Positions 49,441-59,985 of a stretch of 64,000 bases of DNA are shown one piece after another. The translations under genes were made by a program, and so were the position numbers. The DNA is from Morinoia aosen. Lineage: Eukaryota; Arthropoda; Malacostraca; Amphipoda; Talitridae. The notes beneath the pieces are model-generated. The model was not told where the DNA came from. It saw nothing but the letters and a program-made list of their open reading frames with translations, and searched no databases. The stretch is from positions 65,346,201 through 65,410,200 of the forward strand of contig CM059562.1 of NCBI GenBank assembly GCA_030386875.1. The letters are read 5' to 3'. Position 1 is the stretch's first letter, and the number at the start of each line of letters is the position of its first letter.

Positions 49441-52400
49441 AAAATAATCCATGCATTCCAGAGTAGAACTATTATAGAGACAACAATGCTCGAATACCCA
49501 TAACGCAACTTGTCCGAGTACTTTTGATTTCTCTAAAGATTGACAAATTTCATAGCAGATTCGAAATGTGTGGGAAAATACTTTCATAACATATGTGATA
49601 ATTAGTTCTTGTGAAATGGATCCCACTCAATGGTGAAATGGCACAGCAAACAACACACTATAGAGTCTCAACCGCAAAAAGCTATGTGGGTTTTCTTTCT
49701 CTTAAAAACACTGTATTAATAAATACACCATTGCCATGTGCCAAGATGTTTAGCACTCAAAGTAATACATGCTTTCGCTTAGTGAAACTATTCACCAGTT
49801 CTGTACCTTAAAATGTGACCTGAAATATGTACTGTATATGTGAATTTTTTCAGTGAAATGTATGATGGAATTTTCTATAATTGGTGAAACATTTCGGGAT
49901 CGAACCGTCACAATGTCGGATATATGTATAAGAAAACTTTTTTTAGAGCTCATCCTAACTTGCCACTGGTACAATTACTGAATCCTTGCAGCTGTTATTT
50001 AGGAAACATATTTTACAAATATACTTTGCTACAGTGACTCAGGTATTTTTTATTAAGTTCAACTCATCTATAAAATTTTCTAGAGATGGATGCGTGATAC
50101 TTCTGTAGCATTTTCTAAAAAAAACACAGTCGTTTTCCAGCGATGTTTAATTTGGTAGTTATTTCATCTATAATTTATTTCAAATTCCAGTTTGATAATT
50201 GATCTTGAATGGCCTAACTGCACTTTGCCTATAAAAGATTGCAACCTATGGAGCTTTGATAGAAAATTTCGGGATTAAATTATTATTAAATCGAAGGCGA
50301 ACAACTCGCTTATTGGAGTAGCCGTCTGCGTTCATTGATTGGCAAAAATTGCACCAATTTTAAATTTATGTACGAATAACCCGTAAATAAAACGGCCAAC
50401 AGAGAGTCAGGGCTTTGATTTCGAAACTGGGTTCAAAACTACGCGTGGTAACACGTCAGAAAGATGACCTAGTGAAACATGTGAAGTTAGCATACCTTCC
50501 CTACACATGCAGCTTATATGTGCGTGTAACGGCACAATTTATTCTCATATCTTCAAATGAACGTTAAATTCATTTCTGACTTTTAATTACCGAAATTATT
50601 CTTTTCCTTTAAATGTCCACCAATATCTACAATTTTGAGACATTTTACCATCACATTTTGAGCGAAACGTTTTTGATTGATTTTATATGAACGATGTGTT
50701 TCCGCTTATTTTCCCTGTAACGGGTTTCGTTGATCTTGGAATATTTACATACCTAAATTTTCGAAGAAAATAAATTTAAGTCCATCAATATCATATTAGT
50801 TCGGCGAGTTGGTCCGTATTTTCAGCTTAAAGCCTGAATTTGATACAAATTTCAGATTTCCCCTATCAATTAATTAGACGAGAACGTAGTACTGTAACGG
50901 TTCTTTGAAGCCAATGCAATCACTGTGATAATTCAGGTGTGGGGGTCGATCTCGTTTTTCTAAAACAATTCGAATAAATGTTTGGGTTTGGTACTTGGGC
51001 TTAGTAATTTTATTACATGGAGCAGTCTCATACAAGAATCACTTAGATGTTCAAACGTCTCATCAAGCAAGTGAATGAAGAAATTATTCTCGAATTGTGT
51101 ATTGAGTTTTGATGTCATGAAACGACAAAAGTTCAAGACATCCGAACTACAAAAAAAATCACATTATTCATATTAAATTATTGGAAGAAAACAGACTTGA
51201 CTATTTGTGATCAAAAAAGACCTATTGAAAATTTCTATCAATTATATACCTGACTTATATCGACGTTAGAACTCAATGTCCGTTTTCTTCAAAGATATTA
51301 AACTTAAAAATTGTAAAGGCAAATTCAGTGCATGAACCTTCAAAACTTAACGTTTACATTTTTGCAGAAATATTTAAAGTTTGGTTGGAAACGCCAACCC
51401 AATGGACGAACACATTTTCTCGGAGATAAATTTAGCCCTCGTGTATAGTGAACTTTTGCTTTCCTTAATTGTTTATTGACATACAACCCGAAAGCTCACT
51501 TTCCTTCCTCGAAATACTTCAGAATTTTACAATTTAAACTCGGACGCTTAACTTTGTAGTTTCGAGATCAGAACTTTCACTCCAGCTTTCAGAAAATGGA
51601 ATGCGGCCGCCTGTGCCGCGCTCACTCGATCGTGGCTTCCTACGGAGCTGTTGCAGGGAAACAGAGTCTCGAATGCTGAAACGCAATGTGTTATCAAGAG
51701 GGCTAGATCACAAACTCTGTCGTTGAAAAAAGTTTTACTGAATTGCTTCAACGAAAGGGATTGTGCTGATAGTTTCATAAAATAGATTTATTTTGAAAAT
51801 CATCAGCTCATCCTGAAAAGTGAGATCTTATTTCAGTCAATGAAGAATATGCATATCTTTGGTAATATATGTTGATAATATTCCTTTGGTAAAAATCCCA
51901 GTACACGTTGCTGGCTAAGTCTGCTTTACATGAATGCCTCTATAGCGCACAGTGTATAACTCTGTAGTCAAAGTATTTCTGCACAAGACCAAAAACGGAT
52001 ATTGAAGTATGTTAGCCGCAGACGTTTCAGTGTACACGAATCGAATTGTCTTCACAGAATACTGCAATGAACGGTGTGCTTACCACTACTTCTCGCTAGC
52101 TATTACCACAGCATGGTTGTTTTTTTGTGATTCATAATTATTGGTGTATAAATTGTATATTGCATCTTGAATATTAGCTGTATACTTGCGTAGTCCAATT
52201 TTTAATATTAACTGCAAAACATTTTCTCCAAGAGAAGTGAAGCAAAAATATATGATTATACCTCCGCACTCCGATATATGCTGCCACCTCGGTGTAGTAA
52301 ACGATGAAACAAGGTACGTCACGTCTTTTCGTTTGTAGTCCTAGCTTGATCATGTGTTGGATATAGTCATTGTAAACTTGATCAATCAACGACGAAATTT

Positions 52401-53446
52401 TTTTTTTTCAGGGCAATATCATTCTCCGCCACGAGTAACAAACCTATTCTGATTCCGAAACCCTTGAACAACGACATGAGGGCGTTTCTTCATATGCTTT
52501 CACCATCTTCTCCCTCAAAATAAGTTGACTATTATAATGAAGCTGTGTTGTTCTCACGCTCTTTTGTAATATTTGTGAACAATAATTGTCATTAAGCCCT
52601 AACGTACAACTACGTTTTTGTCGGCTCTATATAAGCTCGGATGTTGGTTGGCTGCGGCTGCATTGATAACCAGTGTTTCGTTCAACTGCAGATTTTTGGA
52701 AGATCTAGCTAAGATTGTTCATTTTAATGTGTTTAAAGTGTCTTAGTGGAGCTAATTGTATACGAAATTTATTCTTGGAATTAAAATTTTGCTATTTAAT
52801 AAGATCATTGCTAGTTTCTTTTTGGCGTCAAATCATAGTTCTATATTTTGTTTCAGAGCCAGGAACATTTGCATTCAAAGACTAAATTAACGGCAGCAGG
52901 TCTTGAACATTGAATGAATTTCCCACCAGTGTGGATCAGTTAGGCTTGGCCAATCCTGATACTGATGTAAGTGTTTTTCTTAATTGAATTTTTAGTCTAG
53001 CTTACATTCGTGCAACTCTACTGTGTTTTCATAATTCTGAATTAAAATTTGAAATTTAATTGAACTGAAGGTTTTTGTCATCTATTGAGAATTGTTTGGT
53101 TTTTGCTTACAGGTTTACAAGTAATAAGAAGATGCTTGAAACGTCTGTTTATATCCTTCTTCTGTACTGTACTGCCACCGGACACGAGAAAACTCGAGGC
53201 TCGTTACAGAAGCACAGTATGAATTATAGTATAGGAAACTTGATATGTAGTAATATTTTACCTACATGTAGAACAGCTAAGTAAAAATTTACTTATACAA
53301 TTTGCGACTGTCTTTCAGCATTACAAAGCCTAAAAATTAGAGTTAATTGTAGGTATTTGCAAATAAAAAACAAAAACTAGAGAACAAGCAATTAATTTTT
53401 TTATCTAAAGTATTCTAAAATGTTATAAAACGAACTCAGAGCTCAC
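49441..53446. other. GPCR intron between TM5 and TM6 exons (remainder)
   Basis: AT-rich. Apart from the 91-bp array at its end and the candidate antisense promoter/exon at 52.6 kb, nothing was recognised. Confidence 0.6.
52626..52969 (+). promoter_or_regulatory. Candidate TATA promoter plus exon, antisense within a GPCR intron
   Basis: TCTATATAAGCTCGG at about 52626 resembles a TATA box with a GC-rich stretch after it. Downstream, 52857-52969 is bounded by a very good acceptor (tattttgtttcag) and a very good donor (GAT|gtaagtg). A further acceptor (ttttgcttacag) lies just before 53113. Joining the two gives LGLANPDTD-VYK and a stop, but the upstream part of that frame has a TGA and no ATG. 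A non-coding or decayed transcript is therefore as likely as a coding one. Confidence 0.3.
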
Positions 53447-53616
53447 CTGTAACTGGCGACCATGACGGTGACAGGCATGAAGTAAATAGCGATGATAAAG
53501 AATGTGTAGAAGAGCTTCTTGGGATCGGACGTAACGATGCATGACATTTTCTCGACGTCAAAGTACCCTTCAACTGGCCAGAATTCATCGCAGTGCCACA
53601 CACGCATGTCTTTCCA
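53447..53616 (-). CDS. GPCR exon: extracellular loop 2 and TM5
   Basis: This 170-nt exon lies between the acceptor cctgtctgcag|TGG and the donor TACAG|gtgagc, going from phase 0 to phase 2. It encodes WKDMRVWHCDEFWPVEGYF and onward through MSCIVTSDPKK. The HC of WHCDEFWP is the probable disulfide partner of the TM3 cysteine. TM5 follows (FYTFFIIAIYFMPVTVMVAS) with the conserved proline. The CDE-x-WP motif is shared with the orexin/allatotropin receptor group. A second cysteine (MSC) in the loop is unusual and could form another disulfide. The exon is clearly more GC-rich than the introns around it. Confidence 0.92.
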
Positions 53617-53825
53617 CTGCAGACAGGGAAAGAAAAGTATTGGAGCTTTTTTCTTCGAAAACGATGGGATTTCAGTGGCTTCTACAGTAATACGTTCTGA
53701 GAAAAACAGATACTAAGTACTTTTAAACTGGTCTCAAAATAAAAGCTTCACACTCCAACCCTTTGAGTACGAAAATTCAAATGGTTCAGGGAAAAATTTC
53801 CCGGGGAAAAAGTGGTCAGGACCCT

Positions 53826-53912
53826 GAAATATCAATAAGGTAATATCAATATCAATAAGAAATATCAATAAGAAATATCAGTAATTATCGATATCAATAA
53901 GATAATAAGTGT
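53826..53912. repeat. Degenerate ATATCAATAAG tandem repeat
   Basis: Seven or so imperfect units of an 11-12 bp ATATCAATAAG motif in the intron upstream of the TM5 exon. Confidence 0.85.
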
Positions 53913-54119
53913 GGGTGTTTTTCCCTTTAAGCAAGCGCCTACTTTTTCAATTTAGTTAAAAAATTATTAATCTATCAAGCTCGATACTTGGCGAGAAAAT
54001 TTTTCGATATCAAAAGTATAGCTTTTTAATTTTCGAATTTATAAGTTTTTGGCGAAACTTGTCAGTAAAAAAATGTCACATAAAACTTGCTCAAGTTAAA
54101 TAGAAATATTGAATATTCA

Positions 54120-54284
54120 ATTTCTTCACGTGTAAGTTGGTTTAGGAATGCACCTAGCATTTTTTTACTATAATACAGCAATTCATTTAAATTTATATTT
54201 CTGTCTAATTATAAAATGCAACGTTTCGACGTATCAAACATCATCCTCAGGCTGAATAAAGCAACCAACTTACATGTGAAGAAA
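54120..54284. repeat. Inverted repeat with 23-bp arms
   Basis: ATTTCTTCACGTGTAAGTTGG at 54120 mirrors CCAACTTACATGTGAAGAAAT ending at 54284. Between them lies AACGTTTCGACG with CATCATCCTCAGG. Read on the minus strand this is a CCTGAGGATG...CGAAACGTT arrangement, a sequence style often seen at ends of Penelope-type or related retroelements in arthropods. No ORF is associated. Confidence 0.6.
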
Positions 54285-55753
54285 TGGAACTATTTCGTAA
54301 GGCTGAAAAGTTAGAAAAGAAAGATTGAATATGTTACACGGGCTCTGTGGCGTGAACTTAGATGTAATCAATGGTAATGTACGCAAGCAGGCTTCTGAAA
54401 TGTCTAAAATATAGTTTCATTAAAGTCATTAATTTCCCTAAATTTGTTGATTTATTTCAAAATATTTCCTCACAGGTTAAATCACTTTAAAATTATTTTA
54501 GATGCTCTACGCTAGAAGCACTAGCCATCTTGGCACTAGAGTAACCGTCAGTAACCAAAGGGCTCAAATAGAAACGCTCTGAGAGATTTTCCTCGCGTGG
54601 ACTGCGTACACGTGTTTCTCGTGGGCGTTCCAAGAAAACACATTAATTAAGTGCGATAGGAAAACTCCGCGCCGCCACCTGAAACGCAATCTTCTCAAAT
54701 GTACAAGGCGGATAGGAACGGAGTTAAAAGGCTATTTTTATACGTTGTATTCACTGTCTTAGAATTAACTCAGTAATGAGGCACTCGGTTTTCTCTAGTT
54801 CCTGGAATCAGAGCTTTAGATAAGAAGACCTGTTCTGTAAACATTCCCACAGTTCACTCATTAATGTAGCTCTATAATTTTATTTTTTCCCTTTGCAACG
54901 AGTACGTGAAAAGAGAAACTGCTGTCACTGATGAAGCTAAACATAAATACATTCTAAAAATAGGTAAGATTTCAAAATGATAAAAAATTGGAAACCTTAT
55001 GCAAATACAACCAAAATTCCCTCGCGAAGGCAGACCAAGCAACGCGTGAGGTCACGCATTGATACTTAGCGAGTCCGGCCTGAGCTCGCTCCATAAAAAG
55101 TAAGAAGAAGGAAACCCTGCCATCTATTTCACTAGCATCTTTATTTTTCCATGTTCTGGAAATACGCTACACACTGTTTCTGCTCTTGTAACGAACTTGA
55201 ATTTCCTGATGAGTAACTCTCTTTCTTGAGTGGTCCATTACTATTTATGTCATCTGCGGTGCCTGCGCGTGATTGCCGTCAGAAGGAATGAGACGGAACG
55301 AGGGTCGTTCCCAAAGAATGGGCAACTCTGTTCATTCCTGTTTGCCATATTGTAATTTATTCACTTCCGCATTTCATCAACTTTGCAAATACTGCATTTG
55401 CAGAGCAAGTACAGAAAAACTATTAGCCCTGCACTTCCCCTAACAGTTACAAGTTTATTTATGATGAATGGCAAAGGGAGAAAAAGCAGTTGAAGGCAAT
55501 AGAGGCAGCATTTAGCCAACCCTAAATCGTCCGGATTTTTCACTCATTCTATCATTGTTACAAAATCTACCAAACGATTGCCACTAGTATAAGGTCATTT
55601 TGATATCAGACTGGGGATTGAACTGGCACTCGGAGTGAACTCCGAAGAACACCAGCACAAATTTGTCAAGAAACATTATGCACACCAGTTGTTTATAAAA
55701 ATGGGTTGTGAAATCCAATTGAACAGTGAGGGAATCATGGCGAGCAATGCATA

Positions 55754-56394
55754 CATGTATTCTGTAGAGCTGCCTGTAGAGCAGCGAGGGCGAGGCGAGC
55801 AGGGCAGAAGCAAGCACACAGACCTGTATGCTGTAGAGCTGCCTGTAGAGCAGTGAGGGCGAGGCGAGCAGGGCAGAAGCAAGCACACAGACCTGTATGC
55901 TGTAGAGCTGCCTGTAGAGCAGTGAGGACGAGGGGAGCAAGGCAGAAGCAAGCACACAGACCTGTATGCTCTAGAGCAGTGAGGACGAGGCGAGCAGGGC
56001 AGAAGCGAGTGCACAGACCTGTATGCTGTAGACTGCCTGTAGAGCAGTGAGGACGAGGCGAGCAGGGCAGAAGCGAGTGCACAGACCTGTATGCTGTAGA
56101 GCTGCCTGTAGAGCAGCGAGGGCGAGGCGAGCAGGGCGGAAGCGAGTGCACAGACCTGTATGCTGTAGAGCTGCCTGTAGAGCAGTGAGGACGAGGCGAG
56201 CAGGGCAGAAGCGAGTGCACAGACCTGTATGCTGTAGAGCTGCCTGTAGAGCAGTGAGGGCGAGGCGAGCAAGGCAGAAGCGAGTGCACAGACCTGTATG
56301 CTGTAAAGCTGCCTGTAGAGCAGCGAGGGCGAGGAGAGCAGGGCGGAAGCGAGTGCACAGACCTGTATGCTGTAGAGCTGCCTCTACCCAGGTG
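55754..56394. repeat. 69-bp minisatellite derived from the TM4 exon, main block
   Basis: About nine and a half head-to-tail units of 69 bp fill this part of the GPCR intron. Each is a copy of the last 60 nt of the TM4 exon plus 9 nt of intron, including the donor ATACAG|gtctgt read on the minus strand. Units differ by single substitutions. One unit (near 55962) has lost 12 bp and the next has lost 1 bp. The leftmost units carry their own shared variants (aagcacac in place of gagtgcac), which suggests growth in steps. Long open frames on both strands are a by-product of a unit that is a multiple of three, and are not independent genes. Confidence 0.95.
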
Positions 56395-56555
56395 TCTGAA
56401 ATGGGTACCGGTCTCGACCGGGGGAAAGCGTCATGGCGTCCTGGCGTTAGTTATAAGGCATTTGAAAATCCAATGTACAAGGTGATATGTATTAGGCTTG
56501 ATTGGAAATAAAGCATCCGTAGATGCCTTCATTATTCATTATTATATTCATTATT

Positions 56556-56800
56556 AGAGCAGCGAGGGCGAGGAGAGCAGGGCGGAAGCGAGTGCACAGA
56601 CCTGTATGCTGTAGAGCTGCCTGTAGAGCAGTGAGGGCGAGGCGAGCAGGGCGGAAGCGAGTGCACAGACCTGTATGCTGTAGAGCTGCCTGTAGAGCAG
56701 CGAGGGCGAGGAGAGCAGGGCGGAAGCGAGTGCACAGACCTGTATGCTGTAGAGCTGCCTGTAGAGCAGCGAGGGCGAGGCGAGCAGGGCAGAAGCGAGC
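56556..56800. repeat. 69-bp minisatellite, exon-proximal block
   Basis: About three and a half units continue the same array and run into the authentic TM4 exon, whose end is the rightmost unit. The receptor frame stays open on the minus strand through these units until a TAA at 56554-56556. Donor copies at 56740, 56671 and 56602 are exactly 69 bp apart. About 160 bp of unrelated sequence (56395-56555), ending in an ATT-rich stretch, separates this block from the main one and looks like a later insertion or deletion scar. Confidence 0.95.
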
Positions 56801-56927
56801 CAGATGAGCAGGATGACTCGACATGCGCGGTCAGGGGACGTGTGGGCGCGCAGAGGGAACATGACCGCCACGAACCTCCCGACGCTGATTGCCGTCAGGG
56901 TCAGCACGCTGGCCGACAGAGCCGTCG
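56740..56927 (-). CDS. GPCR exon: TM3 and TM4
   Basis: The acceptor is tcttttgatag|CG and the donor ATACAG|gtctgt; the exon is 188 nt and runs from phase 1 to phase 0. With the preceding exon it reads FLQ-A-TALSASVLTLTAIS, a typical TM3, then SVGRFVAVMFPL. The DRY/DRF position therefore holds G instead of D or E. TM4 follows (ILLIWLASALLASPSLLY), ending at QLYSIQ. The last 60 nt of the exon plus the first 9 nt of the intron form the unit of a 69-bp tandem array that fills the adjoining intron. The donor at 56740 is repeated at 56671 and 56602 with the frame still open, so longer in-frame isoforms are possible. I chose the first donor because it gives a normal TM4 and loop 2 when joined to the next exon. 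Confidence 0.9.
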
Positions 56928-59750
56928 CTATCAAAAGATGCATAAAAAATCAAGCGAAGGCCTTTATTTCATCATGTGGTTTGAAGTTTGGTCCAAAAGC
57001 GTCTTGTAAGATATTTTGGTAAACGAGCTGAGTCAGCGAATGAAGTCGATGGATTCAGTTCGTCACCCAAAATCAGTTGAATGAGGTACGCTCTGGAATG
57101 TGAATATCTTTCGACACACATTGCGTGTTAACGCTAAAGATTTAATTCGTGATGATAATGATGTCAATGAAATACGAGCATTTACTAATAGTTAAACTGG
57201 GGACACTACTGCTCGAGTTTGTAGGATGTTTAGAAAATGAAAACGCATTTTCAAACCACTTAAGAGCAGTAGATTAGAATTGGTAATTATTTCCTGGTTG
57301 AGTGTATGTGCGAAAAATTATTGATTGAATTTAGCACATCGGTGTTTGAATTTCAGTACTTCGTTTTTATGGAATTCCTACCATATCAAGGCGAGAGTAC
57401 ATTAGTGTACTTTTAATTTTCGATAAGGCCCTAACTATTTTACATTTACTCATGATGGTGTCTTGTGTTCCTTGATTTTTGAGACTTCTAGCGTGCAGAG
57501 AAACTGCAGTACTCAAAGTTAAGTCTTGCCTTGCTCACGACGTTCTCCGGCAAATATGCTCCACATTCTTTGTGGTTGCCAAGCGTCGTGGCGAGGTGCG
57601 AGTTTGCTGCTCCGTTTGTTTGTCACACAGTTGATGCAGTAAACTAGCCCAAAGATCGGAGGTATTTCCATGGTAACAGAGGTTTGGGCTGCATTTCGCT
57701 AAGAACACCAGTTGGAATGAATAAATGCTTATTTTTTTGCTAACTCGATAATCCAGCGATTGTTCCGCCGACAAAATTCGTACATGAATGACGTATTAAT
57801 TGTATTATAGGTTTGGTAAAATATTAGTACCGTATTTGTTTTAAGGCTTTAGAATTTTACTCATGGAAGGTTTGACGACGTGATATCTTTAAGTTCACAA
57901 AACTATAGGTGGTTCACTTTTAATACTATTCCACAACGTAACAAATATTTTCTAGGTATATTTTCTCACATCATGCATAGCTAATACCAACCGTACAATT
58001 AACAAACTTCCCTATTATAGAGGAATTTTGAGACACAAATCAAAGGATAGAAACGTAAAGGATGGTTCGTTGAAATTATTGACCCCTGAAACAGATTCAG
58101 GAAGTATATGAATTCAAATACTGCTATTATCAAGCATCGATCCCGAGTGTTGATGTGCTGTGATAGATGAAACAATTCACTCAGAATGCATTGCGTCAAT
58201 ATTGATTAAATGTATCACTTCAGTAATTGTGATTTTTCATAATATGCTTACTCGTGCTGTTTTTCAGGCACAGCCGTCCAAGTACGGTTTTTGGTTGATC
58301 GTATTCCTCGGCCAAACTAAAAACTGTACACGAGCAAATTTTTCCAGTTGTTGAGGAAGTGCGTGAAATACAAATTAAACCCGTTAGATTTTGCTGATTT
58401 TTAAATTGAGAAATTATTTACGATGAACAGAGAAGTTAGGATTTCACTCATTGCACTAGCAAACAGGCTGCAATAATTACACTGTTCAATCTTTTCTGTC
58501 ACGTATTTTTCATTCAAAATTTGTCGTCATTGAGAATTGCATAAATCTACAAGTTCATTAACACTTTCCAAGTAATAGAATAAGTGCAGAGATAAGTCTT
58601 TACAACACTATTCATATGTGTGCATCTAAAAATTGCGTGGCTTAAATTTCGAGCTTCAGATGCCAGAAGATACTCCGAAGAACACAATCTATTCTAAAAT
58701 TAATGCATTGACAAGCACAACATGAAAAACTACTCTTCAACACTCTGTGCGTAGCTCTGCTGATATCTGTACGGCTGTGGAATACAGAAAATATATTTTT
58801 TTCCGTGCGTTAACTACCCACAGTGTCGAGATATTCGGCGTAATGCTGATGCCTGTGATCGTGCTCCGTGGTAAGATCTATACCCGTTTTGTTCATGGAA
58901 GTTGAAGCCCAAATCCTTCAAATCATTTACTTACTTGAACAAATATTTGAGAACCTTGTCACGAAAATGAGAATATTTCCTCAGGATTGATATCGGAAGC
59001 CTTCCCATTCTGGTAGTGAAAAATTCGAGGTCATTTCTTCACCCTAAAATTTCCGGGATTGCATGGTTTCCAGAAAATGATTCGAGTCTAGGAGAGCTCA
59101 AAAATTAGTAAATTTGAAGAGAAAAACTGTGCAATTTGACTCTCATTCTGTGCGTTACTGAATTTTACTCAAAATTTCCGAAGCTTATTTTGGAATAACT
59201 TGAACTTAATTGTTCTAAATTATTGTCTTAAGTTTTATTTAGATGAAATGAGATGATTAATTGACTATCTGGAAATTTTCATTAATAAACGTTTACTGAA
59301 AATTCCTCGTGGGCCTAATGGATACCAAGTCGGTGAAATGAACTACAAATGAACACAGTAATTAGTATGCAAACAGACTCTCTAGGCTGTTAAGAAAATT
59401 GGTTCGTAATTTCACAAAGCTTGGGTCTTAATCGTTAATAAAAATCAATATACCTCGGTCACACAACGGTGGCTGCGCCTCACAAGAAGCGTGCTTGCCC
59501 GATAAAGCACCACGTGATCTCCTTGTTTACGAACTTTCAAGCAGGATGATGACAAACAAACAGGTGACTCACAAAAGATGATGAACATTGAACCACCGCA
59601 TGAAGGTACGTTACTGAACTGAGGTGTGAGTTATAAAACCGAATATACAAATAGTTAGACACCACATGTCGTCTGAGAGTGATCACAACCGTGTCTCAGC
59701 TTCCGAGTATAGCATTCGAGAAAACAGACTAGGGTCAATTAGGAATTTAC
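56928..59750. other. GPCR intron between TM2 and TM3-4 exons
   Basis: A 2.8-kb AT-rich intron with no repeat or nested gene recognised. Confidence 0.65.
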
Positions 59751-59985
59751 CTTGTAAGAAGCTATCGAGTCTGCAGACGAAGGCGGGCAGAACGTAGTGA
59801 GGAGAAGAGAGATGCCGCACTAGGTGCACCCACGTGCAGCACATGGCCACCAGCAGGTCGGCCACGGCCAAATTGACGAGGTAGCGGTTCGTGGAACTCC
59901 ATAAATTGGCGTTGCAGAAAACCACGAGGATAACCAGGAGGTTGCCCGCCACGGCCACCAGGAACACGAACACGTACATGCAAAT
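59751..59985 (-). CDS. GPCR exon: TM1, TM2 and start of TM3
   Basis: This 235-nt exon has a pyrimidine-rich acceptor (ttactttcctccag) just above 59985 and the donor CAAG|gtaaat below 59751. It enters in phase 0 and leaves in phase 1. It encodes about 78 residues: TM1 with the GN signature (FLVAVAGNLLVIL), intracellular loop 1, TM2 with NLAVADLL, extracellular loop 1, and the conserved TM3 cysteine in VCRLDSFLQ. The open frame continues upstream into the intron (to an ATG at 60102), but the good acceptor and the position of TM1 show that this extension is intronic. An upstream exon carrying the start codon and extracellular N-terminus must exist. No convincing phase-0 exon was found between 59986 and 64000. 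Confidence 0.92.

Larger units (their letters stand above)
53617..55753. other. GPCR intron between TM4 and TM5 exons (remainder)
   Basis: Contains the ATATCAATAAG repeat and the 54.1-kb inverted repeat. The stretch 54520-55330 is somewhat GC-richer, with no gene recognised. Confidence 0.6.
27321..59985 (-). other. Peptide GPCR gene (partial, seven coding exons, 5' end missing)
   Basis: Seven minus-strand exons join into one open frame encoding a rhodopsin-class receptor. In transcript order they are 59985-59751, 56927-56740, 53616-53447, 49022-48836, 46990 to about 46812, 32124-32037 and 27794-27321. Junction phases agree at each step (1, 0, 2, 0, 2, 0). All seven transmembrane segments are seen, with N in TM1 (AGN), LAVAD in TM2, W in TM4, P in TM5, CWTP in TM6 and NPIIY in TM7. 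The assembled product is about 490-505 residues without its N-terminus. The CDE-x-WP motif in loop 2 and LW-x3-LPG after TM5 recall orexin, allatotropin and QRFP receptors, so a neuropeptide ligand and G-protein signalling at the plasma membrane are inferred. The exact ligand is unknown. Trissin, NPFF-like or an orphan subfamily are alternatives. The family is certain; the subfamily is a guess. Confidence 0.88.

Noticed and set aside
53447-53616. Trissin receptor identity
   Set aside because: The MERYFAIVHP-type TM3 end that I associate with trissin receptors differs from SVGRFVAVMFPL here. The assignment is left open, not excluded by a search.
55676-56824. Long ORFs of 100-207 codons on both strands across the 69-bp array
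   Set aside because: They arise because the repeat unit is a multiple of three and lacks stops in several frames. Only the minus-strand frame continuous with the TM4 exon has biological support.
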